Shown here: piece after piece, positions 47,372-57,795 of the stretch | Numbering within the stretch: the stretch's first letter is position 1 | Layout: every line of letters starts with the position of its first letter | From: Scytalidium lignicola | Lineage: Eukaryota > Ascomycota > Leotiomycetes | NCBI GenBank assembly: GCA_002812745.2 | Contig: NCSJ02000001.1 | Span: forward strand, 434,001 to 498,000 | Direction: 5' to 3' | DNA length: 64,000 nt | Translations under genes and position numbers: made by a program | The notes under the pieces: generated by a model | Database searches by the model: none | What the model was told of the DNA's origin: nothing | What the model saw: only the letters and a program-made list of their open reading frames with translations

Positions 47372-47542
47372 ATGGCAGGTCTTGGAGGGGAAATTGGAGG
47401 AGAGAGGAGAATTACCGCTGAGCAAATTCTGGAGGACCTGCAGCATGCAAGTGCGTTCGGTTTCTCTACACAAGCATCAACGGGACAGACAGATCATGAC
47501 ATCGTAGCTCTTTTAGAGCGAAAAGGATGTGCCATGTTTTAA
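47372..47542 (+). CDS. micropeptide with C-terminal CaaX box
   Basis: This 56-residue single-exon frame starts MAGLGGEIGGERRITAEQIL and ends RKGCAMF-stop. The last four residues, C-A-M-F, fit a CaaX prenylation box; Phe at the last position favours geranylgeranyl transferase I. The middle is charged and helical in appearance (EQILEDLQHASAFGFS). There is no signal peptide or transmembrane segment. The CT-rich leader and E-box-like site upstream support real transcription. It could instead be the first exon of a longer gene, but no donor inside the last codons is convincing. It does not resemble known a-factor-type pheromone precursors closely enough to name it. Confidence 0.5.
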   Translation: MAGLGGEIGGERRITAEQILEDLQHASAFGFSTQASTGQTDHDIVALLERKGCAMF

Positions 47543-48182
47543 GGATCGAGGTAGGATTAGTCGCGACCTGCAATGATGTGAATCATGGCACCTTTTTTGC
47601 TTCGATAATTCGTAGAAATTAACATATTTCCCAATAATCTATTTCTTGTGACCACCTATTCCAAGTAATATCTCGCTGTCTGCTGTACGGGTGCAGTACG
47701 TGCACGGACTCTATACGAATAATGAGAGAGGGAGCGGCGATATTTGGTCGTAGGGGTGTGCGTATCCCCTCGGGCCCCAGGTCGCGTAAAGAAAATCAGG
47801 CATAAATATCTATACAAGTATAATGATTTATCAGAAACCACAAATCTACTCTCAAATAAGATAAAAGAAATTTATTAATTATTATAATACAATATCAAGT
47901 AAATTATCATTTCCCTTAATTAAATCAACATAACAAGTTATTACGTTTAAATAAGTGACTATCTTTTGTTCGTGTTCTGTACTTCTTGAATTGTGGCCTT
48001 AGACATGGCGCTAACAGTGGCCTCAAAGTGGCCCCTGGGGCCTGGGGGGATACAGCCACTCTGAACAGACGTCATTGCCTGAGGTTTAGATAACGAAGTG
48101 GGTTAACAATACAGGAAGGCTGCCGAGGTTTCAGGATTGACCTGACTTCACCAAATCCTCTTTCTACATGTAGACCTGCAAG
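47543..48182. other. intergenic, SRO7 promoter
   Basis: AT-rich at 47860-47980 with no gene recognised. The run GGGGCCTGGGGGG near 48040 precedes the SRO7 start by about 140 bases. Confidence 0.5.
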
Positions 48183-51100
48183 ATGGCCGGGTTTTTACGT
48201 GGAAAACAAGCCGGTATACAAGGTGATTTATCTGCCGGTATACTTCCTGGACTTTTTGCAATTGATGATCAGGCAAGATACGGCATCAACTCTCAAATAG
48301 GGTAGGATCCCGAAGTTACCTTCGAGCATCGTTTGCTGACAGTTTCAAAACAGGTGTCTAGCATACGACCCAGTACAATCTCTCCTCGCAGTCGGAACCA
48401 CAGAATGGACATTTGGAAGCGGGCAGATCTACGTCTTTGGACAAAACCGCGTTCAAGTTGTCTTTACACTACCCCGCCGAGCTTCCGTTAAGATCCTACA
48501 GTTCTGCTCCGATCGACTCGTGTGTATAGATTCTAAGAATGAACTTATAATATGGTCGTTGGAACATGGGAAGAAGCTGGCTAGCTATGCGCCACCTGCG
48601 GCTGTGACGTGTTTGGTAACGGATCCTATGCTCGACTGGGCTTTCATAGGGATGACGAACGGCGAGGTCATGGCTTATGATCTCGACCGAGAAAAGCTGG
48701 CTCCATTGCGGCTTCCTAATTTCTGGAGGGAGATGAATCCGAGGTCCAGACTATTGCAGGTGGTGTCTATGCAATTACACCCTCGAGACATTGGCAAGCT
48801 TTTGATCGGATATACGGAAGGAGCTGCTATATACTCTTTCAAGCAAAATCAGCCAACGAAATTCTTTCGTTATGAAATACCTGCTGGAGCTCCTGGAGGC
48901 ACGGTGGATCCAATTACACAAGGCCAAGTGCGAACACCAAATCTGAAGCAGGTTGCATGGCATCCTAGTGGAACTTTTATCTTAACAGCTCATGATGATG
49001 GAAGTTTGGTCTTCTGGGATCCCAAGGATGGTCGAGTTGTTATGGCCAGGACTCTATCAGACTTCAATGTTAATAAGCCCGGAGCAGAGTCAAGTAGCTT
49101 TGGCAGCACCCCAGGTACCTTTTCATTAAAGGCACCTTTTGAGAGAATAGCTTGGTGCTGTAAGGAGAACCCCGATGATACTGGCATTCTCATTGCTGGA
49201 GGTGTTCCTAGCACAGTTGCAGAAAAAGGGCTAGTGTTTATCGAATTGGGCCCCACGCCGGTCTATGCGACATCATCCTGGCAAATTCTTAGTGATCACT
49301 TCAGAGGCAAACGCCAGCACCTCCTGCCTGTTCCTCTTGGAACTGATGTAGTTGATTTCTGTCTTGTTCCACGTACCTCACCTCATTTTGCAGGTGCTCA
49401 GGACCCGATTGCGGTTCTCACGATGCTTTCTTCTGGAGAGTTAGTGACAATGAGTTTTCCAAGTGGCCATCCTATCTCACCAACGAACCAACTACATCCA
49501 TCTCTTACCTTTGTGCATCCTTTCGTCACGTCTGTACAGATTACCCCAGTGGAGCGCGGAAGATGGCTAGGCATGATTGAAAATCGCCAGCAAGGTCCAA
49601 AATTACTCAAAGGCGGTGCAGAGAGTGCAATGCCTTTGAAGAGGTTTGAGGCACGGAATGTTCTTCAAGTTGCACATGGTGATGGTACTATCCGTATATG
49701 GGATGCTGGCCAAGTTGATCAAATCGAAAACAACACCGTTTTGCAAGTTGACATTGCAAGGGCTGTGGATGGATCTGATGAGGTCAATATCACGACTATG
49801 AGTATGGGTAGGGTTACTGGGGAGCTATGTGTTGGAACTGCTGCTGGGGAGGTTGTGGTATATCGATGGGGAACAAACCCGTTCTTTGGTCGTGAGCCTC
49901 CATTAGTTCAAACCAAGAAGGGGGGATTTACTGATATATCCTCACGGACCGAACCTACGCTAAAAGAAGGATTGCAACCATGGATACTATATGACATGGC
50001 TCAAGGTCCGATAACAGCACTCAAGATCTCGAATATCGGTTTTATAGGAGTCGGCTCTGAAAATGGAACATTTTCCATTATTGATCTACGTGGCCCTGCT
50101 GTCATTCATAGCTCATCAGTAACTGAGTTTAGCAAACATGAAAAGCGAGGTTTCCGGAAAGGCTCAGCTCACCCTGCAAACCCGGATTATCCTGTGGTCA
50201 TAGAATTTGGTGTACTAACACTAGATGGGGACAATTACTCCAGCATTGCATGCTTTGTGGGGACAAATATTGGCAAAGTTGCAACATTCAAGATACTACC
50301 CCAATCAAATGGCGGATATACTTCTCAGCTTGCTGGTGTAGCAAATCTTTCCGATAAAATTATCTCGATTACTCCTATTGTTGCGGATACAGGAAAACCA
50401 GCGGCAGCGACGGGTGCCGCTGTAGCTGGGCTTCGAAATGGACAACAGACACACGGCACTCTTGTTGTTGGTAAGCAGTAACCAACTTCTTATCACTAAT
50501 TATAGGCTTATTAACTCTCTTGCAGCTACCCAAACTGAAGCCAGAATCTTTAAGCCTGCAACTACAAAAGGAGCCCATAAATCTTTCGATGACGTCTTCT
50601 GCGATGCCGCCACAGTTGCAGAATTCGAGCTCCACGGTTACGCCCTTGTATGTGTCTTTGGAGACTCCACAGCACGTGCGTACTCGCTGCCAGCGCTCAA
50701 AGAAATTGGCCTTGCTCGCCTATCTATGCTTGATAAGACTCGTACTTCGAATACACTTGTTACTCCAAGTGGCGATCTCTTTGTATGGACAAGCCCGTCC
50801 GAAATTGCCATGCTTACTGTTTGGGGAACAGGCCAGCCTTTGCCACCAAGTCAAGATAAATTATTTAACCAGCAACAGATTATTCCTTCTCGTCCTACGA
50901 TTTCGAACCTGCAATGGATATCTGGCACGCAATACGTTTCTCCCACTGACTTGGATCTGTTGATCGGTGGCCCTGATCGTCCGCCAAGTAAACGTATGTT
51001 AGCTGCTGCCGCTGAAGAAGACAGACTTGCGAGGGTCGGAGGACCTAGTAGAGCGCCTGGAACACAGAGTTCTGAGGGCTGGGGAGAATATATGACTAGG

Positions 51101-51256
51101 CAGTTGAATGAACGTACTGAGAAGTTAAATATTATGGGCGACTCTATGGATAGGGTGCAAGAGAACAGCCAGGGATGGGCAGACGATGTTGGAAAGTTTG
51201 TGAGCAAGCAGAAACGAAACTTGCTTTTGGGAGGGATTACTGGCAAGTGGATGTAG
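48183..51256 (+). CDS. SRO7: Sro7/Lgl-family exocytosis protein
   Basis: Sro7 is a Rab (Sec4) effector that binds the SNARE Sec9 and promotes docking of secretory vesicles in polarised growth. Exons 48183-48301, 48354-50470 and 50526-51256 give 988 residues in frame. The N-terminus MAGFLRGKQAGIQGDLSAGI and the first propeller blades, CLAYDPVQSLLAVGTTEWTF and YGSGQIYVFG-like strands, match Lgl/tomosyn. Two seven-bladed propellers follow, with clear WD-type blades such as VAWHPSGTFILTAHDDGSLV. The last 70 residues (RQLNERTEKLNIMGDSMDRV, QENSQGWADDVGKFVSKQK) resemble an R-SNARE tail, as in Sro7/tomosyn. The short first exon is needed to reach the ATG. Confidence 0.94.
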
Positions 51257-51536
51257 ATTCGTGTCTTCTGCTTGGATTTATTGTTTGAGATGTTTGGAAC
51301 CTCGGGCTTTTTCTGGCGTTGGAGTCTGGTCTGGTGGGTTTGGATGATGCACGTTGCGTTCGCTGGTTATACGCCCTTAACATGCAAAAGTTTCAAACGG
51401 TTATTATTATAAGTTTTTATTATTATTATCCCTGAAACTGCCTTCAAGTTCCAAAACCACACTTCTCAATTGTAGAAGATAACATATTGGTTAAACTGGT
51501 TTGCATCTAAAATCAAAACTTCAAGGAAATAACCTC

Positions 51537-52175
51537 TTAGTGTAATAAACTGGTGGCATCAAAATCATGCTTTTGATTAAAAGGGTTGATCTCTTTCGTG
51601 GCATATCTTTGCGTCCACTCACGTGCAGTTCTCTCAAACCGATCATTCTCCCCCATACATTGCGCCGCAATCTCAGGGACCACAGAGTTATCTAAACTAG
51701 GGGACGCCAGCAGGCTTGCAAGAGCAATCACCACTTTATGGATCGTCCACACAGACCCCCATTCATTCTCTAACACGTCATTGCAGATTTTCCCTTCGCT
51801 GCCGATGTTTGGATGATAGACCTTCGTTAGAAACCAGACTCGAGGGGGTTTCAGAGGATACTCGCCAGGAACGCTTAATCGCATGTAGAAGATCCCACCT
51901 TCATAAGGAGTAGCAGGTGGACCAGGAATTGCTGCGACAAGTTCTTGTAGATTGTTCTCTAGTGGGATGATTGAAGGGATGTACTCGTGATCGCCTCTTT
52001 GTAACTCTTCATCAATCCTCTGCAGTTCTGTTTTCATCTCGGATAGGAGGCGTCGTGTTGCGTAACTGGTGTTTGGAATATTAGGTCCATAATTTGCCTT
52101 TGTTTTGGTGATCGCATCCCGAAGAGTCTGGATGCTGTTCGCTATGATATCGTTTGTTGTTGTTGGAGGAGGCAT
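51537..52175 (-). CDS. ubiquitin-conjugating enzyme E2 with N-terminal extension
   Basis: This is a single exon of 212 residues. The UBC fold starts near residue 41 (TRRLLSEMKTELQRIDEE) and contains PGPPATPYEGGIFYMRLSVP and PLKPPRVWFLTKVYHPNIG. The HPN motif is at residues 121-123 and the catalytic Cys is Cys131 in GKICNDVL. Ubc4/5-type enzymes usually have ICLDIL, so Leu-to-Asn next to the Cys is unusual. The C-terminal helix has REWTQRYA, as in Ubc4/5. The first 40 residues are an extension not seen in canonical E2s. It has no introns, unlike most neighbours. The enzyme is expected to transfer ubiquitin; its partner E3 is unknown. Confidence 0.9.
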   Translation of the reverse strand: MPPPTTTNDIIANSIQTLRDAITKTKANYGPNIPNTSYATRRLLSEMKTELQRIDEELQRGDHEYIPSIIPLENNLQELVAAIPGPPATPYEGGIFYMRLSVPGEYPLKPPRVWFLTKVYHPNIGSEGKICNDVLENEWGSVWTIHKVVIALASLLASPSLDNSVVPEIAAQCMGENDRFERTAREWTQRYATKEINPFNQKHDFDATSLLH

Positions 52176-53239
52176 TTCTATCTACAGACGTGTCATCAAT
52201 ATATAACCATGATAAGATCAGCGGCGGGAATGCATATGTTCTAAGTACCTCAATGAACTAAGGTAGGTTGAGAAAAGAGAAAGGCCTTTGCTAATAAACC
52301 TGTTTTGATGTTTGTCTAATAGTGCAACAACGTGGGGAAAAGTCATACAATATTCGTCATGCCTCAAAATCAAACACTAGAGCCGGGTTAAGTGGCGCCA
52401 ACAACATATGGCTCCCAGAATTCAACTGGTACCACTTAACCGGCCAAACCTCTTGTTGCCTTGTAATATTGAACTTTGACTTTAAGGCAGAAACAGAATT
52501 TGAGGCTGTCAAATTAGACAGACTATTGTAACTATATAATCATTGTAGTCACAATAGTTACAATTAACTTGTAACACTTACACTGTTTGAAACACTTGCA
52601 GTGCTTGTAACGCCTGTCATAGGCTTGGATATACATTCGGTCCTTGGTGGACTATGTAACGTCGTTTCAATGCTATTATGTGGACACAATCCTATACAAG
52701 CAGCTACTCTTTAAATGGAATCGTTGGAATTGCATCTAACATGGAAGATAATACTTTTCTTTAACCTTCTGTTCCGTCGGTTCATGTTACATAAAAAATT
52801 AAGTGAGACAATTTCTTATCACTATAGTAGGATTTGGGAGTTGAATGTGATGGAAAAGATCAACCTTACAGTTTGGAATGTCTCAGCTTACATCCCCTTG
52901 AGAAGGGATCTGCTATCTTAGGTAGAGCACTGTAAAGCAATGTATTAGATCTTATAATTTAGTCCAAGCACAATTAGTCACATATGGAAAGATGGGGCAT
53001 GCCATGTTAGACTCTCGATAATCGAGATTCCTGTAGTCATGCTCTAGAAATCGCAGAGCAAATTTGCAATACAACTTATGGCAGAGCAGCGGTTTAACAC
53101 TTTGTGATAGAATCTGATTGATGTTTTCTTTTAAGAACATCTCAAAGTAATGTATAATAGAGATTTGTCGCAGACTGTATGGTTATACTAATAGGTCCAC
53201 AACGGGCGTGCGTACCCGTAACTCTCCTGCAATCCACAC
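52176..53239. other. AT-rich intergenic with short inverted repeats
   Basis: An imperfect inverted repeat, GCCGGGTTAAGTGG...CCACTTAACCGGC, spans about 52382-52443. Near 52535-52610 'tgtaac' recurs several times. No gene is recognised. Confidence 0.45.
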
Positions 53240-53549
53240 ACACTCGCATGGCCAGCAGCAGCTATTCAGCCTCACGCGTGCGCTGCTGCACAAGCGTAAA
53301 GTTGTGATGCTGAACGAAGCTACGAGTAGCATGGACTGGGGAACGGCCGAAGCGGTACAGAAGGTCATTAGGGACGAGTTTAAGGTGTGTACGGTGCTGA
53401 CGGTGGCACATAGACTAGAGACGATTGGCGAGTCAGATGCGGTTGTTGTTGTTGAGCAAGGGAGGATTGTGGAAGTGGGGGATTCGAGGAGGTTGAAGGG
53501 AGAACCGGGGTCGAAATTTAGGGCGTTGTGGGAGGATCGGCATGGATAA
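53208..53549 (+). pseudogene. 5'-truncated ABC transporter (ABCC-type) nucleotide-binding domain
   Basis: Only the last 100 or so residues of an ABCC-type second nucleotide-binding domain remain. The signature motif SHGQQQLFSLTRALL, the Walker B region VVMLNEATSSMD and the H-loop TVLTVAHRLETIG are present, followed by VVVVEQGRIVEVGDSRRL and a normal-looking stop. The Walker A and everything before the signature are missing; upstream residues 1-12 are unrelated. The Walker B aspartate (usual DEATS) is Asn, a G-to-A change that would disable ATP hydrolysis. The fragment is GC-richer than its flanks, so it is likely a relic cut off by rearrangement. Confidence 0.88.
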
Positions 53550-53664
53550 TGGAAGGGGGACTTGGGGTCGATATAAGAATATATAGTCTATAGGAATTTA
53601 GATGGCAATTGGAGTACTTTCGTCAGAGAGAATAGTTGGCTGCTAAGCGTCCTTCCTTCTTTGG

Positions 53665-53925
53665 ATGAGGGTAACATTGTAAGTACAACGTAGTGCAGAA
53701 TGTCGATCGATGAAGTGAATGACCTAGAGGATAACAAAGCATCAGAATTATTCAATAGTGATGGGATAGCCAACAAAGTGAATCAACTGTAAGATGTGCA
53801 AGTTCAAATAAGTTAATATTGCAAAATAAATCGTATAAGAATGCCGAGCATGACATGATATAATAGATGCTGTAGAGCTTTAAAAGAAAGTCAGATCTGG
53901 ATCATGTTGCAAGCTGGGAAGGAAA
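53665..53925 (-). repeat. local repeat R2, left copy (inverted)
   Basis: The reverse complement aligns, roughly 75-80% identical by eye, with 56207-56466. Shared stretches include GATCCAGATCTGACTTT, TTCTTATACGATTTATTTT, CTCTAGGTCATTCACT and ACATTCTGCACTAC. Confidence 0.85.
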
Positions 53926-53960
53926 GATATGCGAACCGTTGTTTTGACGCACTCCTTCCT

Positions 53961-54075
53961 TCCTTCCTCATAATGCCTTCTCCTTCTGGCTTTTCTGGCA
54001 TCGGGTCAGATCCACTAATAGGACTAACTGAGTCTATAAATTCGCATTCTCTTTTTGCAGGAAAGTCTTTTTTTC
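53961..54075 (+). repeat. local repeat R1, left copy
   Basis: It aligns with 55181-55292, with shared stretches TCCTTCCTCA, TGCCTTCTCCTTCTGGCTT, GTCTATAA.TTCGCATTC and GCAGG.AAGTCTT. Identity by eye is about 80%. The right copy lies just upstream of the orphan gene. Confidence 0.85.
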
Positions 54076-55180
54076 TTTACTAATCTCAGAGCTGGTAATT
54101 GGAGCACTTTGGTCTGAGAGAATCTACAATATATGACAAGAATGCTCTTGGAGGTGCAAAGTTGACATAATTATAAAGAAGTGATAGGCATATTATGAGG
54201 GGCAGCAAATGACTAGAATCGCACTGAGAACATTGTGTTAGCACTTTCTGTCCATAATTTTTATTTTATTTTATAATCATACTCTATATTTGGCTTTTCT
54301 AATTGGTGCATGTAGAGAGTCCTCGAGCTACAGTACACGGTTTCGTACATTAATATTCCCATCATTTTGCATTCTGCCAGTAGCAGAAGAATCAACGGTA
54401 AATAGACAAAGGAAAAAGCCTTACTCAAAGCAATAGCCTAACCACTCAATTCCCATACATCCATCACTCTGTAGTTTAGTTCTCGGATAAATACCCTCTA
54501 TCTTCGAATTGATCTGTTTCCTGTTTATATTGATATACTTCAATTAATCCAAGACATTTCTTAGAGATACAAGGTTGGCGGGAATGGCGCATTGCCAAGC
54601 CGCACATCACGGTGCTGACAGAGCTCTAATTGGTCAGCACTAAGGCACCATAATCAGGGGTCCGACAACGTCGTTTACATCAAGGCGAAGATTCATCGTA
54701 AATTTTCATACAATAGATAAAGCAAAAATTGAAAGCATTTTGCTATGAATTAGTTTCATTATCAATTTGTATCGGTGATATCCCACACATGCGACTAATC
54801 TAATGATCTAGAGGTGGCCCTGCCACCCGGTGGACAAAATAGCCCACACTTATTGATTAGTCCCGCTTGCTAGGAGAACTGCGATTATTTTGTCGTCCAC
54901 TAGGTGCCTCCTTCCTTAAACTGCTCTGATATGGCAAGCAAAATATGCAGCACCACACGGACACTACCCGGACAGGCGACATGATGAAGAATAATATTCT
55001 GTGATAACTCTTGCTGATCCTTCTCGGCCCAACACAGATATATACAACTAGATACGATGAGAAAAATGTATTGTGGTAGAACTGTCCATTACTATAATAA
55101 TTTAAGTTCAATTTGCCCAATTGCAATGAGGATCAGTCCCTTGGTTTTTGTATGCGAATATATGGTTTAGATGAGCTCGT

Positions 55181-55292
55181 TCCTTCCTCATTATGCCTTC
55201 TCCTTCTGGCTTCTCTGGCTTTGGATCAGATCACTGATGGGACTAACGGAGTCTATAAGTTCGCATTCCATTTCTGCAGGTAAGTCTTCTTT
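55181..55292 (+). repeat. local repeat R1, right copy
   Basis: It is the same repeat as at 53961 and lies 75 bases upstream of the ATG of the one-TM orphan gene, so it may have carried promoter or leader sequence when duplicated. Confidence 0.85.
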
Positions 55293-55366
55293 CTTTGTCC
55301 ATATGAGAGTTGAAAAAACTGCCCTTATAAATTCCTTGCGATTTTTTTTTAAAAANAGCTCTCAAG

Positions 55367-55937
55367 ATGTATAACTGTTCCTTTATCATCACCCCTGCTC
55401 CCGCCATTGCCACTGCCACTGCCACCATCACCACTACCATTACCGCCACCATTACTACCACCGCAGCTGCCGTCACAACAGCTGCTACTTCCTCCTCTGG
55501 AGGATTTTGGACCCTCGATGCCGGAGGATTTGCACTTGGGGCATTTACGCTCCTCGTTGCTCAGCTAGGCTGGGGTTTGTTGTGCCGATGTTGGCCAAAT
55601 TTTTTTTAGTTGCCTGGGTGAGAAGGCGGGGGAGAACTTTAGAGCTCCTCGAAAGGGAGGAGGCGGCGCGCCAATTGAGGGCAAGGAGGCGCCCTCTAGA
55701 TCTAGAGTAAGTTTCATTACTTTTGTTATTGTTAAATAACTTTATATATTACATTAGCTAATTTAACATAGGGCTCAGCGAGAAACTGCAGAACCACGCT
55801 GGAATTTCCAGTTCTGGCGCAAGAAGAAAGCAGCCGATAAAACATCTATAACACCGCCTCCACTACAACTAGCGGGACTATCTTTGCCTCCCGAATTAGA
55901 CGCAGCAGAGGCGACTGCCCGTTGGGCAGAATGGTAA
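55367..55937 (+). CDS. orphan protein with one transmembrane segment, homopolymer frameshift
   Basis: Exon 1 (55367-55706) starts MYNCSFIITPAPAIATATAT, a long Thr/Ala-rich stretch. Then comes a hydrophobic helix, FALGAFTLLVAQLGWGLLC. An apparent stop after CWPNFF lies in an eight-T run at about 55601-55608; with one more T the frame continues to LVAWVRRRGRTLELLEREEA. Exon 2 (55772-55937, TAG acceptor) reads EAQRETAEPRWNFQFWRKKK and ends ATARWAEW. The joined length of about 168 residues has TM topology followed by a basic, then acidic, cytoplasmic-looking tail. I recognise no family. The splice fit and continuity across the T run make a real gene more likely than chance. Confidence 0.55.
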
Positions 55938-57795
55938 GTTTCATACTCTTGCAGACAAAATTCATATGCATATGCTTATTATTTTTTAGATGGCGGGGTT
56001 TGCGTTTTGGGTTGGGGAGGAGGGTGGTGGGATTGTTTTTTATTTTTCTGGTTTTTGTATTTTGTATTTTGTATTTTTGACTTTTTTTTAGTTTTTGTTT
56101 TCTTTTTGTTTTCGTTTTTGGGAGTGNTTTTTTCGTTTTGNTTTTTGTTTTCTTTTTTATAATGAATTTCTATTTTGTTTCTTCGTCATTCTTTGAATGT
56201 TCCTTGCCTTTCCTTCCTAACTTGCAGCGTGATCCAGATCTGACTTTATTTTAGGCATCTACAACATCTAAACTACATTATACTCAGGGTTCTTATACGA
56301 TTTATTTTATGATATTACTTTATCTGAACTTGCACCTCTTACAATCTATTTACATTGTTAGTTATCCTATCACTCTTGAATAATGCTAACATTTTATTAT
56401 ACTCTAGGTCATTCACTCTAGCGGTCAACATTCTGCACTACCGTATACTTGCAATGTTACTCCCCATAGAGAATATCACAGTTTGCCTATTTAATTCATC
56501 AGATCAGGGAGGAAGAAGGGAACATAGCATTGGTAAGGATGGAGATGGATCCACTACGCCTCATTGGTCTTCAAGACTCAACACCTGTACGCGGTGAGGG
56601 CTACGAACCTACAGTATTATCTGCAGAGCCAAGATTGAGCCATATATTACATGATCGACCATATTTTCATCAATTTAACGTGTTGCACGTTGAAAACCAA
56701 CCATTTTCAAGCTTCAAAGAGACACAAGTATAACAATATTCGCAAGACAGCAGACCCTTAGAAAATGGAATCAAAGATAAATAATAATAAAATAACATCT
56801 TCAAATATTTAACTACAGAAAACACAATACNAAAAAAAATAAGTCGGTTATGGGATTTTTCGACTACCTTAATATTTAGTTAAAGTCTGACTTGCCATAA
56901 AATCAATGAAATTAATAGACGCGAAATTGGTGCCTGGAAGTTACTAATTAAGCTCGATTGTAGCACAAGAATATTTGGTTAAGTCCATCATATCGCATAT
57001 ACTATTTTGAGAATTATTGCTATATATCTTTCATAAGAAAAGCTGTATTTGGTTAGTATTTGGTGACAACAAAGGAAAAGTACCATACATCCTGGCATTT
57101 CAATACACTGGTGATAAATTTCTTTATCTTTTCAGACAATCTTTGTCCTAGTTACTCCACCTTTGACTCCCTGTCTTTTGCTCTGCCACAACCAGAAATA
57201 ATTGACGGCCTGAACTAAATCGACTCCCACCCTCTGTAAAATCGACTCCTACACCCTATGAAGCTCAGCAAGGGTAAAATGCATATATTCCAACTATCCT
57301 GAATCATTTTCTTCAAAATTTGTTAACTTTAAACTATTAAGAAGCAGGAGAAAAAGCTTAATTGAAATCTAGAATACATCACTAGATAATCCACCGTGGT
57401 TGAATAACTAGGACTTTTTTTTTCTTACTTAAAATAACTCTTAGTCTTCTTACTCAGTGAATCATCTAACTCTTGGCTATTTTCAGATGTCTGTACCAAT
57501 TTTTATTTGCTTGAAGAAGGAGCGGAGGGGAAAGGAGAAGGGTATTTGTTCTACAAATCATGGCTCTATTCACCGTGTTCTATTAATTTAATCTAGAATC
57601 ATTCACNTTTTTTTATAAAACTTAGTTCAGTTTTATTTAATCTCATTGACTTGGTCTTCAAACTAATATCTCCTCTTTACATGGAGTTGTACTAAAATCT
57701 ACCACATCTCTCTTTTCAATTTAGTGAAACCAACTCCACAAGTTAAAGAAAAGGTAGTACAATGAAAAGGCAATCCTCATTATGCCTCTTGTTAA
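55938..57795. other. T-rich and AT-rich gap with repeat R2
   Basis: An extremely T-rich low-complexity tract covers 56030-56160 with Ns at 56127 and 56141. The R2 right copy lies inside. Further Ns at 56831 and 57607 are beside A and T runs. No gene is recognised. Confidence 0.55.
56207..56466 (+). repeat. local repeat R2, right copy
   Basis: It is the inverse of the copy at 53665-53925 and gives rise to look-alike frames starting ML.I.SLLNN on opposite strands. Confidence 0.85.

Larger units (their letters stand above)
53550..55366. other. repeat-rich gap
   Basis: This stretch holds one copy each of two local repeats, R1 and R2 (listed separately), plus a second R1 copy at its right end. 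An N lies at 55356. Frames on either strand are repeat-derived and not genes. Confidence 0.55.

Noticed and set aside
53588..53776. Reverse frame near the ABC relic
   Set aside because: It is repeat R2; a similar frame appears at the other R2 copy on the opposite strand.
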